Part shown: positions 1 to 10,100 of the stretch, one piece after another
Layout: every line of letters starts with the position of its first letter
Numbering within the stretch: the first letter of the stretch is position 1
DNA from: Umezawaea sp042738955
Lineage (GTDB): Bacteria > Actinomycetota > Actinomycetes > Mycobacteriales > Pseudonocardiaceae
NCBI RefSeq assembly: GCF_042738955.1
Contig: NZ_JBHYHC010000040.1
Location: 10,315 to 74,314 of the forward strand
Length of the DNA: 64,000 nt
Direction: 5' to 3'
The notes under the pieces: model-generated
Told to the model about the DNA's origin: nothing
Seen by the model: only the letters and a program-made list of their open reading frames with translations
Database searches by the model: none
Program-made: the position numbers and the translations under genes

Positions 1-393
1 GAGGACGGCCGGATCCGGCTGCTGTACGGGCAGTGGTTGCGCAGGCGCACCCGTGACGTCGGCGAGGCGCGGCGGCACATCTGCCTGGCGCTGGACGTCC
101 TGGACCGCGTCGGGGCGCAGCCGTGGGCGGATCGGGCGCGCGACGAGCTGCGGGCGACGGGGTTGAGCCAACTCGGCGGCCGCACCCCCGCGGGGCTGAC
201 CGAGCAGGAGAGCCGGATCGCCCTGCTGGCAGCGGAAGGGCTGACGAACAAGCAGATCGCCACCCGGCTGTTCCTGTCGCCGCGGACCGTGGGGGCTCAC
301 CTGTACAAGGTGTTCCCCAAGCTGGGGATCAGCACGCGCGCCGAACTGCGACTGGCGTTGGAGCCGGTGGGACTGGAGCGGTGGGGAGCCTGA
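1..393 (+). CDS. LuxR-family transcriptional regulator, C-terminal part (5' end outside window)
   Basis: The reading frame is open from base 1, so the gene starts upstream of the window. The visible 130 residues end in a LuxR/FixJ helix-turn-helix: LTEQESRIALLAAEGLTNKQ, then IATRLFLSPRTVGAHLYKVF. The residues before it (RIRLLYGQWLRR, then a helical stretch) resemble the last TPR-like helices of large ATP-binding LuxR (LAL) regulators, so the complete protein could be a LAL regulator; this is inference, because no P-loop is visible. It converges on the PucR-type gene. Its position at the edge of the PKS locus makes it a candidate pathway regulator. Confidence 0.85.
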   Translation, partial: EDGRIRLLYGQWLRRRTRDVGEARRHICLALDVLDRVGAQPWADRARDELRATGLSQLGGRTPAGLTEQESRIALLAAEGLTNKQIATRLFLSPRTVGAHLYKVFPKLGISTRAELRLALEPVGLERWGA

Positions 394-403
394 GGAGACC
401 GCC

Positions 404-419
404 AGCCCTGACAAGGGCT
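404..419. terminator. Short hairpin between convergent genes
   Basis: AGCCCT at 404-409 and AGGGCT at 414-419 pair perfectly around a 4-base loop (GACA). It lies 11 bases after the LuxR stop and 70 bases after the stop of the facing PucR-type gene. There is no U-tract, as is usual in high-GC actinomycetes. The stem is short, so the call is modest. Confidence 0.4.
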
Positions 420-487
420 TCGGGCGGCACTGGCGACACGGATCAGTCGAGGACGCCGGGAAGGGGACCGGTGTGCGAGTGGGCGGG

Positions 488-1807
488 TCAGCCGAGGACG
501 ACGGGGCCCAGTTCGTTGGCCAGGTGCAGGGCGGCGTGCAGGCGCAGGCGGTCCTGGCGCAGCGGCTTGCCGCGCAGCTGTTCGGCCTTCTTCATCCGGT
601 ACACCACGGTGTTCTTGGCGATGTGCAACTCCGCTGCCGTCGCCGACACGCTGCGGTCGGAGTCCAGGTAGCACCGGACGGTGTCGCGGAGCGCGGCGGT
701 CGACTCGTCCTGCGCCGCCAGCGCGTCCAGTTCGCGGACGACGAACTCCGTCGCGGCGGGCAGGTCGGCGGCCAGCAGGGCGACCAGTTCGAGCGCGCCG
801 TAGTCGTGCAGGGCGTCGGGTCTGCCGACGCCGGTGGTGCCGACGCGTTCCGCGGTCGTCGCCTGGGCGTGCGACCGGCGGAACCCGGCGACGCCCTCGG
901 CGGGCAGCCCGGCCGCGATGTGGACGGCCGTCGCGTCGGGGCTCGGCGCGGCCGGTGGCCCGCTGGCCCGCCCGCCCCACGCCCACACCCGGCCCGGTCC
1001 GGCGGGCACCACCAGCGAGGACGAGCACCCGGCGTCGGCGAGCACCCTGGTGGCACAGCGCTCCAGTTCGCGCCCGGTTCCCGCGCCCGGAGCGGGCGAC
1101 CAGAGCACGAGGGCGAGGTGGTGCAGCGACAGGTCGTAGTGCAGCCTGCGGACGGCGGTGGCCGGGTCGACGTCCTCGCCGTCGAGGACCCGGAGCACCA
1201 GTTCCGCCCGTTCGGCCGCCGACCCGGCCGACCCGCGGCTGTGCTCGACGGAGAACTCGCTGGTGATCACCGACGACAGGGTGTCGACGGCGTCGAAGAG
1301 GTCGGCCGAGATCCGGCGCAGCACCGCGACCTGCGCGGCCGGGGGCACGACCTGGGCGCAGAAGTCCTGCAACGCCGCCGAGAGGTGCGAGTGCGCCCGG
1401 CGGACGCAGCGCAGCCCCTGGTCGACCGACACCCCGGACGGCACCCGGTCGTGGATCGCCGCCACGACCGGGTCCCGCAGCGACCGGGGCAGCGCCGCGG
1501 CCCCGCCGAGCCGCAGCACCGCCCACAGCGTCACCGCTTCCACGAACCCGGTCGGGGCCCCGGCCGTGCGGTCGCCGCCGAGGAACGGGTCGTCGCACAG
1601 CTCGCCCGCGGTCAGCCGGGTCGCCGCCTCCACGGCCCAGCCCGCCGCGCCGAGCCCGACCACGGCGGCGACCTCGCCGAACGCGGCCTGCCCGGTCAAC
1701 GGGGTGATCCGGGCGCTGGTGTCGTGCGGCCGCAGCTTGCGCAGCCACCAGCGGCCGGGCTCGACCGCGGGCCGGACGGGCGTGCCGAGGTCGACTCCGA
1801 GCGACAT
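488..1807 (-). CDS. PucR/CdaR-type transcriptional regulator
   Basis: 439 residues. The C-terminus carries the PucR-type HTH: SVSATAAELHIAKNTVVYRM, followed by a KKAEQLRGKPL stretch (about residues 385-430). The middle (about 240-370) looks like the GGDEF-like regulatory domain of this family, and the N-terminus is a helical sensor part I cannot name. The ATG at 1807 is preceded by GGAGAGGAG. It lies 30 bp downstream of the aminotransferase gene on the same strand, so the two are probably one transcript. That suggests it regulates, or is regulated with, the aminotransferase/PKS pathway. PucR proteins often sense small metabolites; the ligand here is unknown. Confidence 0.85.
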   Translation of the reverse strand: MSLGVDLGTPVRPAVEPGRWWLRKLRPHDTSARITPLTGQAAFGEVAAVVGLGAAGWAVEAATRLTAGELCDDPFLGGDRTAGAPTGFVEAVTLWAVLRLGGAAALPRSLRDPVVAAIHDRVPSGVSVDQGLRCVRRAHSHLSAALQDFCAQVVPPAAQVAVLRRISADLFDAVDTLSSVITSEFSVEHSRGSAGSAAERAELVLRVLDGEDVDPATAVRRLHYDLSLHHLALVLWSPAPGAGTGRELERCATRVLADAGCSSSLVVPAGPGRVWAWGGRASGPPAAPSPDATAVHIAAGLPAEGVAGFRRSHAQATTAERVGTTGVGRPDALHDYGALELVALLAADLPAATEFVVRELDALAAQDESTAALRDTVRCYLDSDRSVSATAAELHIAKNTVVYRMKKAEQLRGKPLRQDRLRLHAALHLANELGPVVLG

Positions 1808-1837
1808 GGGCGGGTGCTCCTCTCCGAGGGGGAAGCG

Positions 1838-3898
1838 CTAGAGCGCGGCGGTGCCGGTGAGCACCGCCACCAGGTCCGCGTCGACGACGTCCAGCGCGAG
1901 TCCGGGGAACGCGGTCAGGCCGACGGCCCCGGCGACCGCCCCGAGGTCGCGGTCGAGGCTGATCGCGGTGAGCCCCGCGGTCCGCGCGCCGTGCAGCACG
2001 GCGGCGAGGTCGCCGACCACGCCCGCGACGTCCGCGCCCAGGTCGTGGCGCGACGCGAAGAACGGGAACACCACCACGTCGACCGACCCGCAGCGGACCG
2101 GCGGCATCGGCGGCAGGGCGCGGGCCGGGGCCAGCAGGGTCAGGTAGTCCTCCAGCGCCTGGTCGTCCAGGTCGGCGAGCGACGGGTCGAACAGCCGTAG
2201 CGCCTCCGCCGACGACACCGCGGCGACCAGCGAGACCGTGCGCTCGGCCGGGTCGGTGGGCCGTGGTCGGGGCGCCAGGCGACGCACGTCGGCGCGCGGC
2301 GCGGCCTGGCCTCCCGCGACCACGGGGTGGACGAGGTGCAGGGCGTCCTGCGCGCCGAGGACCTCGCAGAGCACCCGCAGACCCGTTTCCAGGCGGTCGA
2401 CGTGGGCGTCGGTGACGTAGATCGACGGCTGGACGCGCAGGGTGTTGGGGGAGCTGCCGGTGGGCATCAGCCGCAACCGGTGCGCCGTCAGCAGGTAGCC
2501 CGCGATCACGAACCCGAGCTGGCCCGCGGCGGACTTGCCGCTGATCAGCGCCGATGCACCGGACGACTGGTCGTGGAACTCGACGCCCAGCAGCAGTCCA
2601 TTGCCGCGGACGTCGGCGATGACGTCGGGGAAGTCCTTGCGCACCCGCTCCAGCGCGTCGACCAGCTTCGCGCCGCGCTCGGCCGCGAGCCGGTAGGCCC
2701 GGCCGTCGTCGGCCTCCAGCAGCTCCAGCACCTTGAGCGCGACCGACGTGGAGAACCCGTCCTTGGCGAACGTCGAGCTGTGCAGCGCCTCGAACTCCTT
2801 GCGGTAGCGAGAGGTGCGCACGAGCGTGATCGAGGTCTTGGCGATGCCGCCGCCCAGGCTCTTGGACAGCACGTAGTAGTCGCCGCGCAGCCCGACCTGG
2901 GCGCTGGCGAAGAACGTGCCGGTGCGGCCCGCGCCGGACTGGATCTCGTCGACGATGATCGGGCAGTCGATCTCCCGGCAGACCTCCTGGAGCGCGCGGG
3001 CCTGCTCCGCGGTGATCGGCCGGATGCCCGCCTCGCCCTGGATCGGCTCCAGGAACAGGCCCGCGAACACGGGCGCGGGCCGTTCGTGGACGTCCACCAC
3101 CCCGTCGGCGACCACGACGTCCAGCACCGACCCCCGCTCGGCGTCCACCAGCGCCCGCAGCGCGGCCGGGTCGTCGACCGGGAAGAACCGGGCGGTCGGG
3201 CCGAGCGCCTGGAACGGGCCGCGGAACAGCGGGTTGTGGGTCATCCCCAGGCTGCCCACCAGCTTGCCGTGGAACCCGCCCTCCAGCGCGAAGAACACCG
3301 GGGGCTTGGCCAGCTGGGCGGCGTTGTGCTCGGCCGTCACGGCGGTCAGCGCGGCGAACGCCCCGGCCTCGCCGTCGGCCCGCGTCCCGGCGAGCGCGCG
3401 GGCCTCGGGCGACAGGACGGCGTCGCCGCTCGCCACCGCCGCGCCTGCCGCGGCGAGGTTCCCGGCGAGCTGTTCGCCGAGCGCGCCGATCCGGAACACC
3501 CGGTCGAGCTCCGCGTGCTTGAGGGCGATCTCCACGCCCTCCGCGCCGCTGTTGCCGAACACGGCGGCGTACCCGTCGTCCTCGAAGCCGAACTCCCTGC
3601 GCAGGACGGTGTTCAGCAGCTCGGTGACGCGCTGCGCGTCGTCGTTGCGGGCGAACTGCGCGTACACCGGCCGCCGCTGGTCGAGGAAGGCGCGCACGTG
3701 CGCCACGACCTCGGGGTGGTGGTGCCCGAGGATCAGCGACCCGAACCCGCCGATCAGGTCGAGCACCGGGACCTCGCCGCCGTCGGCGGTCACGAGGGCG
3801 AGTTCGTCGCCCTCGGCCGCGCGGTACTCGACGTCCAGCCCCACCGTCGACATCAGTTGCCCGAAAAAACGATCCGCCTGCTCCTGCGAACGATTCAC
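1838..3898 (-). CDS. Class III PLP-dependent aminotransferase with C-terminal extension, likely PKS-aldehyde aminase
   Basis: 686 residues; class III aminotransferases are usually 420-470. Residues 1-465 carry the fold: the PLP-contacting Asp317 in VDEIQSGAGRTG and the Schiff-base Lys346 in LSKSLGGG. Residues 470-686 are an extension with FDPSLADLDD and ARTAGLTAISL, which resembles a shortened form of the dehydrogenase-like domain fused to some long actinobacterial aminotransferases; this is from memory and uncertain. The GTG start at 3898 has a GGAGGG ribosome site. The gene is divergent from the PKS pair. Because PKS 2 ends in a thioester reductase, the natural role is transamination of the released aldehyde to a primary amine, as known for coelimycin-type and cyclizidine-type pathways. 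Substrate assignment is inference. Confidence 0.88.
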   Translation of the reverse strand: MNRSQEQADRFFGQLMSTVGLDVEYRAAEGDELALVTADGGEVPVLDLIGGFGSLILGHHHPEVVAHVRAFLDQRRPVYAQFARNDDAQRVTELLNTVLRREFGFEDDGYAAVFGNSGAEGVEIALKHAELDRVFRIGALGEQLAGNLAAAGAAVASGDAVLSPEARALAGTRADGEAGAFAALTAVTAEHNAAQLAKPPVFFALEGGFHGKLVGSLGMTHNPLFRGPFQALGPTARFFPVDDPAALRALVDAERGSVLDVVVADGVVDVHERPAPVFAGLFLEPIQGEAGIRPITAEQARALQEVCREIDCPIIVDEIQSGAGRTGTFFASAQVGLRGDYYVLSKSLGGGIAKTSITLVRTSRYRKEFEALHSSTFAKDGFSTSVALKVLELLEADDGRAYRLAAERGAKLVDALERVRKDFPDVIADVRGNGLLLGVEFHDQSSGASALISGKSAAGQLGFVIAGYLLTAHRLRLMPTGSSPNTLRVQPSIYVTDAHVDRLETGLRVLCEVLGAQDALHLVHPVVAGGQAAPRADVRRLAPRPRPTDPAERTVSLVAAVSSAEALRLFDPSLADLDDQALEDYLTLLAPARALPPMPPVRCGSVDVVVFPFFASRHDLGADVAGVVGDLAAVLHGARTAGLTAISLDRDLGAVAGAVGLTAFPGLALDVVDADLVAVLTGTAAL

Positions 3899-4035
3899 GC
3901 CAATCCCTCCGCCTCGTCGCCTCGACGCTAACGGCGGCCCGGAACCGGTCGGTGTCCCATCGGTATCGACGCCCGCGACGCCGCCGATACCGGTTCGTGG
4001 ACGTCCGGTGGCGGGCGTGTCCTTACGGTCGGCTG
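3899..4035. promoter_or_regulatory. Divergent promoter region of aminotransferase and PKS genes, with inverted and heptad repeats
   Basis: This 137-bp gap must hold both start signals. It contains the inverted repeat CGGTATCG (3961-3968) / CGATACCG (3985-3992), and an outer pair AACCGGT (3943-3949) / ACCGGTT (3989-3995). Two similar heptads, CGGTGTC (3950-3956) and CGGTATC (3961-3967), start exactly 11 bp apart. Eleven-bp-spaced heptads are the classic arrangement bound by SARP activators, and two SARP genes sit at the end of this locus. I cannot place the -10 box with confidence. Confidence 0.45.
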
Positions 4036-7000
4036 GTGGACACCGAGGAGAAGCTCCAGGAGTTCCTCAAGCGGTCGATGAGCGCGACCCGCCAGGCGCA
4101 GCGGCGGGTCAGGGAGCTGGAGGACGAGCGGCACGAGCCCATCGCGGTGGTCGGCGTCGGCTGCCGGTACCCCGGCGGGATCGACTCGCCGGAGGCGCTG
4201 TGGCGGCTGGTCGACGCCGGGGGCGACGCCGTCGGTCCGTTCCCGGCCGACCGCGGCTGGGACCTGCCGGAGCTGCTCGGCCCCGACGGCGCGAGCGTCG
4301 TCGGCGAAGGCGGGTTCCTCACCGACCCGGCCGGGTTCGACGCCGGGTTCTTCGGGATCTCGCCGCGCGAGGCGCTGGCCATGGACCCGCAGCAGCGGAT
4401 CGTGCTGGAGATCGTGTGGGAGGCGCTGGAACGCGCCGGGATCGCCCCGCTGTCGTTGGGCGGCAGCGACACCGGCGTCTTCCTCGGCGTGATGTACCAG
4501 GACTACCTGTCCGGCGCGGGCGTCCTGCCCGACGACCTGGTGGGGTACCTCAGCTCCGGCGCGGCGGGCAGTGTCGTGTCCGGCCGGGTGGCCTACCAGC
4601 TGGGTCTCGTCGGTCCGGCGCTCTCGGTGGACACGGCGTGCTCGTCGTCGCTGGTCAGCGTGCACCTGGCGTGCGAGTCGCTGCGGCGTCGGGAGTCCAC
4701 GCTGGCACTCGCGGGCGGCGTGACGGTGATGGCGTCGCCGTGGACGTTCGTGGAGTTCTCCCGCCAGGGCGGCCTGTCGGGTGACGGTCGGTGCAAGTCC
4801 TTCGCGGGCGCTGCCGACGGCACCGGCTGGGCGGAGGGCGCGGGCGTGCTGGTGCTGGAGCGGCTGTCCGACGCGATCCGGAACGGTCGGCGCGTCCTCG
4901 CGGTGGTGCGGGGTTCGGCGGTGAACCAGGACGGCGCGTCCAATGGCCTCACCGCGCCGAACGGGCCGTCGCAGGAGCGGGTGATCCGGTCCGCCTTGGC
5001 GAACGCCGGTCTGTCCACTTCGGACGTGGACGTGGTGGAGGCGCACGGGACCGGCACGAAGCTGGGCGACCCGATCGAGGCGCAGGCGTTGCTGGCGACC
5101 TACGGTCAGGACCGCGACCGGCCGGTGCTGCTCGGGTCGGTGAAGTCGAACATCGGGCACACGCAGGCCGCGGCGGGTGTGGCCGGGGTGATCAAGATGG
5201 TGCAGGCGCTGCGCCACGGGATCGTGCCGAGGACGCTGCACGTGGACGAGCCGACCCCGGTGGTGGACTGGTCGGCGGGCGCGGTCGCGCTCGCCGAGGA
5301 GCGCGTCGCGTGGCCGGACACCGGTCGACCGCGCCGGGCGGCCGTGTCGTCGTTCGGCATCAGCGGGACGAACGCCCACGTCGTCCTCGAACAAGCGCCG
5401 GTGGCCGTCGAGCCGGACTTCGTCCCGCACGAAGGGGAACCGCTGCCGTTCGTCCTTTCCGGACGGTCCGCCGCGGCGGTGCTCGACCGGGCCCGGCAGC
5501 TCGCCGACGCGCTCACGCCGTCCGTCGACCTCGCGGTGCTCGCCCGGTCGCTGGTCACGACGAGGTCGGCGCACGACCACCGTTCGGTGGTGGTGGCCGC
5601 GGACCGCGAGGGGCTGCGGGCCGCGCTCGCCGGGCTGTCCGCGAGCGCCCGCGCGACCGAGCGGCCGGTGGCGTTCCTGTTCTCCGGGCAGGGTTCCCAG
5701 CGCGCGGGCATGGGGGACGGGCTGGCGAAGCGGTACCCGGTGTTCGCGGCGGCGTTCGCCGAGATCCGCGAGCTGTTCGGGGCCGAATGGGACCCGGACC
5801 GCCTGGACCGCACGGGGTTCGCGCAACCCGCGCTGTTCGCCGTGGAGGTCGCCCTCTACCGGCTGGTCGAGTCGTGGGGCGTCCGGCCGGACTTCGTGGC
5901 GGGGCACTCGATCGGGGAACTCGCGGCCGCCCACGTGGCCGGGGTGCTGAGCCTGCCCGACGCGGTGCGGGTGGTCGGGGCGCGCGCCCGGCTGATGGAG
6001 GCGCTGCCCGACGGCGGCGCGATGGCGGCGCTGGGCGTCGCCGAAGCGGACCTGACGCTGGTCGACGGCGTGGAGCTGGCCGCGGTCAACGGTCCCGCGT
6101 CGGTCGTCGTCGCGGGCGACGAGGACGCGGTCGACGCGCTGGTGGCCGAGGTGAAGGCCGCTGGCGGCAAGGCACGGCGGCTGGACGTGAGCCACGCGTT
6201 CCACTCGCGGCGGATGGACCCGATGCTGGCCGAGTTCCGCGCCGTCGTGGAGTCGGTCGAGCTGCGCGAGCCGGTGATCCCGATGCCGTCCGACCAGGTC
6301 GCGAAGACCGAGCACTGGGTGCGGCAGGTGCGGGACACCGTCCGCTTCGCCGACGTGCTCGACGGGCTGGCCGACCGAGGGGTCGCCACGTTCGTCGAGA
6401 TCGGACCCGACGCCGTGCTCGCTGGCCTGTGCCCCGTCGACGCGGTGGCGGTGCCGCTGCTGCGGCGCGGCCACGACGAGGTGACGACGTTCCTGCGCGG
6501 GCTCGGCGACGCCTTCGAGGCCGGGGTCGCCGTGGACTGGACCGCCGCGTTCCCCGCCACCGGCCCGTGGCTCGACCTGCCCACCTACCCGTTCCAGCGG
6601 AGCCGCTACTGGCTCGACCTGGCCACCAACCTGTACGCGCCCACGACGACGTCCGAGCCGGAGCCGCCGCGGGCCGTGCTCGACACGCTGCCCGACGTCC
6701 TCGACGTGGTTCGCGCGCAGGTCGCCCGCGTGCTGGGCCACCACGACCCGGCGGCGGTCGACGACGACCGGCCGTTCCGCGACCTGGGGTTCGACTCGCT
6801 GGCCGCCGTCGACCTGCACCGGCGGATCAACGCGGCCACCGGCGTCACGCTGTCCGCGACCGCCGGGTTCGACTGGCCCACGCCCCGCAAGCTCGCCGAG
6901 CACGTGCTGGCCACGCTGGCGGGCGACGACCTTCCGTCGCGGCTGCTCGCCGACCTCGACCGGCTGGAGGCGGACCTGCTCGCGGTCGCCGACGACGAGA

Positions 7001-7155
7001 CCGCCCGCGCGCGGCTGTCCGTCCGGCTGCACACGCTGATGGCCAAGTGGAGCGACACGGGCGTCCCGCCCGACCACGCCGAGGACCGGCTGGCGACGTC
7101 CTCGCGGGCCGAGGTGCTCGCGTTCATCGACAACGAGCTCGGGCGCGGGCGCTGA
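4036..7155 (+). CDS. Type I modular PKS, module KS-AT-ACP (PKS 1)
   Basis: 1039 residues from GTG 4036, chosen because VDTEEKLQEFLKRSMSATRQ is the usual N-terminal docking coiled coil; the open frame upstream has no homology. KS about 34-455 with Cys202 (DTACSSS), His337 (EAHGTGT) and His375 (KSNIGH). AT about 544-830 with Ser625 in GHSIGE and HAFH at 720-723, both signs of malonyl-CoA. The segment before HWVRQVRDTVRF is about ten residues shorter than usual. ACP phosphopantetheine Ser921 (LGFDSL), then a C-terminal helical docking region. No KR, DH or ER, so the beta-keto group stays. KS keeps Cys rather than Gln, so it is not a KSQ loading module, yet no other loading module is visible. The starter unit is unknown. 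Confidence 0.95.
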   Translation: MDTEEKLQEFLKRSMSATRQAQRRVRELEDERHEPIAVVGVGCRYPGGIDSPEALWRLVDAGGDAVGPFPADRGWDLPELLGPDGASVVGEGGFLTDPAGFDAGFFGISPREALAMDPQQRIVLEIVWEALERAGIAPLSLGGSDTGVFLGVMYQDYLSGAGVLPDDLVGYLSSGAAGSVVSGRVAYQLGLVGPALSVDTACSSSLVSVHLACESLRRRESTLALAGGVTVMASPWTFVEFSRQGGLSGDGRCKSFAGAADGTGWAEGAGVLVLERLSDAIRNGRRVLAVVRGSAVNQDGASNGLTAPNGPSQERVIRSALANAGLSTSDVDVVEAHGTGTKLGDPIEAQALLATYGQDRDRPVLLGSVKSNIGHTQAAAGVAGVIKMVQALRHGIVPRTLHVDEPTPVVDWSAGAVALAEERVAWPDTGRPRRAAVSSFGISGTNAHVVLEQAPVAVEPDFVPHEGEPLPFVLSGRSAAAVLDRARQLADALTPSVDLAVLARSLVTTRSAHDHRSVVVAADREGLRAALAGLSASARATERPVAFLFSGQGSQRAGMGDGLAKRYPVFAAAFAEIRELFGAEWDPDRLDRTGFAQPALFAVEVALYRLVESWGVRPDFVAGHSIGELAAAHVAGVLSLPDAVRVVGARARLMEALPDGGAMAALGVAEADLTLVDGVELAAVNGPASVVVAGDEDAVDALVAEVKAAGGKARRLDVSHAFHSRRMDPMLAEFRAVVESVELREPVIPMPSDQVAKTEHWVRQVRDTVRFADVLDGLADRGVATFVEIGPDAVLAGLCPVDAVAVPLLRRGHDEVTTFLRGLGDAFEAGVAVDWTAAFPATGPWLDLPTYPFQRSRYWLDLATNLYAPTTTSEPEPPRAVLDTLPDVLDVVRAQVARVLGHHDPAAVDDDRPFRDLGFDSLAAVDLHRRINAATGVTLSATAGFDWPTPRKLAEHVLATLAGDDLPSRLLADLDRLEADLLAVADDETARARLSVRLHTLMAKWSDTGVPPDHAEDRLATSSRAEVLAFIDNELGRGR

Positions 7156-7191
7156 CCGCGCCGCACCCCGTCAGAGGAGAGCGAACCCGCC

Positions 7192-10100
7192 ATGCCCGAG
7201 CGCAGTGACGACGAGCTGGTCGACTACCTGAAGTGGGTCACCGCCGACCTCGCCAAGACCCGGCGGAGGCTGGCCGAGGTCGAGTCCGCCCGCGCGGAGC
7301 CGATCGCCGTCGTCGGCATGGCGTGCAGGCTGCCGGGCGGGGTCGCCTCCCCGGAGGACCTGTGGCGGCTGGTGGTGGAGGGCCGGGACGCGGTCACCGG
7401 GTTCCCGACCGACCGGGGCTGGCCGGTGGACGCGCTGTACGACCCGGAACCCGGTCTCCCCGGCAAGACCTACACCCGCGAGGGCGGCTTCCTGCACGAC
7501 GCCGCCGACTTCGACGCGGGCTTCTTCGGGATCTCGCCGCGCGAGGCGCTGGCGATGGACCCGCAGCAGCGGATCCTGCTCGAACTGTCCTGGGAGGCGT
7601 TGCAGCGCGCGGAGATCGACCCCCGCACCCTCGCCGGCAGCGACACCGGCGTCTACGTCGGACTGACCGGGACCAGCTACGTCGACCTGGACGCGCCGCC
7701 CGGCAAGGGCTCCGGCCACCTGCTCACCGGCGGGCTCGGCAGCGTCGCGTCCGGGCGCGTCGCCTACACCTTCGGGCTGGAGGGCCCCGCGATCACCCTC
7801 GACACGGCCTGCTCGTCGTCGCTGGTGGCGCTGCACCTCGCCTGCCAGGCCCTGCGCTCCGGCGCGACCGGGCTCGCGCTCGCGGGCGGCGCGATGGTGT
7901 TGTCCACGCCGGGGGTCTTCGTGGAGATGGCCCAGCAGCGCGGACTCGCCGCCGACGGCCGGTGCAAGTCCTTCGCCGCGGCCGCCGACGGCACCAACTG
8001 CGCCGAGGGCGCGGGCGTGCTGGTGCTGGAACGCCTGTCGGACGCCCAACGGCTGGGCCACCCCGTGCTCGCGGTGGTCCGCGGCGTCGCGGTGAACCAG
8101 GACGGCGCGTCGAACGGCCTGTCCGCCCCGAACGGCCCCGCCCAGGAACGCGTGATCCGCGCGGCGCTCGCCGACGCGGGCCTGAACCCGGCCGACGTGG
8201 ACGCCGTCGAGGCGCACGGCACCGGCACGCGGCTCGGCGACCCCATCGAGGCCCAGGCGTTGCTCGCCACCTACGGGCAGGACCGCGACGAGCCGTTGTG
8301 GCTCGGGTCGGTGAAGTCGAACATCGGCCACACGCAGGTCGCCGCCGGGGTCGCGGGCGTGATCAAGATGGTGCTGGCGCTGCGGCACGGCGTGCTGCCC
8401 AAGACGCTGCACGTCGACGACCCCACGCCGGTGGTGGACTGGACGCGCGGCGCGGTGCGGCTGCTCACCGCCACCACGCCGTGGCCCGAGACCGGACGGC
8501 CGCGCCGGGTCGGGGTGTCGGCGTTCGGCATCAGCGGCACCAACGCGCACGTCGTGCTGGAGCAGGCGCCCGATCCCGTGCCCGTCCCGGCCGAGCCGGG
8601 TCTGTTCGACGGCGTGGCCCCGTGGGTGCTGTCCGGGCGGTCGGAGGCCGCGGTGCGCGCTCGCGCCGCGCAACTGGACCGGCTCGGGGACGTCGACCCG
8701 TGGGCCGTGGCCCGGTCGTTGACCGCCGTGGGCGCGGGGTTCGAGCACCGGGCCGTCCTGGTCCGGCCCGACGACGGTCCGCACGATCTCGCCGTCACCA
8801 CGGCGGCGACGGCCGAGCGGGTGGTGTTCGTGTTCCCCGGTCAGGGCTCGGAGTGGGTCGGGATGGCCTTGGGGCTGGCGGCCGGGGCACCGGTGTTCGC
8901 CAAGGCTCTGGACGAGTGCGCGGCGGCGTTGAGGCCGTTCGTGGACTGGGAGTTGCGCGACGTGCTGGCCGACGCGGAGGCGTTGGAGCGGGTGGACGTG
9001 GTGCAGCCCGCGCTGTGGGCGGTGATGGTGTCGGTGGCCCGGCTCTGGGTGGCCTGCGGGGTGCGGCCGGACGCGGTGATCGGCCACTCCCAGGGCGAGA
9101 TCGCGGCGGCCGTGGTGGCGGGGGCACTGTCCCTTGAGGACGGTGCTCGGGTGGTGGCCCTGCGCAGCCGGGCGCTGCTGCCCCTGTGCGGTGAGGGCGC
9201 GATGCTGACCGTGCTCGCCGCCGAGGACGTCGTGGCCGACCTCCTCGCGCCGTTCGACGGCCGGGTCTCGGTCGCGGCGGTCAACGGTCCCGCCGCCGTG
9301 ACGGTGTCCGGGCACCGCGACGACGTCGACGCCGTGGAGAAGGAGGTGTCCCGGCGGGGACTCGCGCGCTGGCGCGTGCCGGGCGTCGACTTCGCGGCCC
9401 ACTCGGCGGGCGTTGACGACGTCCGGGACGAGGTGCTGGCCGCGCTGGCCCCCGTCCGGCCGCGCTCCGCCGCCGTGCCGTTCCACTCGACCGTCACCGG
9501 CGGCGTCCTGGACACCGCCGGGCTCGACGCCGAGTACTGGCACCGGAACCTGCGGCGCACGGTCCGCTTCGCCGCCACCGCCGCGCCGCTGGTGGCCGAC
9601 CGCGGCACGCGGTTCGTCGAGTGCTCGCCCAGCCCGGTCCTCGCGATCCACCTCGACGGCGCGATCGGCTCCCTGCGGCGCGACGACGGTGGACCGGCGG
9701 CGTTCCTGCGCTCGGTCGGCGAGGCGCACGGCCGAGGCGTCGCCGTCGACTGGGAGGCCGTGATCGGGACGGGCGCGCGGCAGCCCGACCTGCCGACCTA
9801 CCCGTTCCAGCGGGAACGCTACTGGCTCGCGCCCCGCCGGGCGGGCACGACCTCGACGCACCCCGTGCTGCACTCGGCCGTGGCCCCGGCGGGGGAGGAC
9901 GTGCTGCTGGTGTCCGGCGAGCTGTCCCCGGCCTCCTGGCTCACGGCCGCCGCCACCCCGGCGCTGTGCGCGGAACTTGCGGTGGCCGCGGGGGACCGGC
10001 TCGGCTACGGGGTGGTGGACGAGGTCGCGGTGGAGGCCGCACTCGTGCCGCCGCCGTCCGGCGTGCTGCGCGTCCAGGTCCACCTCGGACCGGACCTGGA

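Noticed and set aside
4036..4680. PKS 1 as a classical KSQ loading module
   Set aside because: The active site is DTACSSS with Cys, not Gln, so decarboxylative loading of the usual type is not supported.
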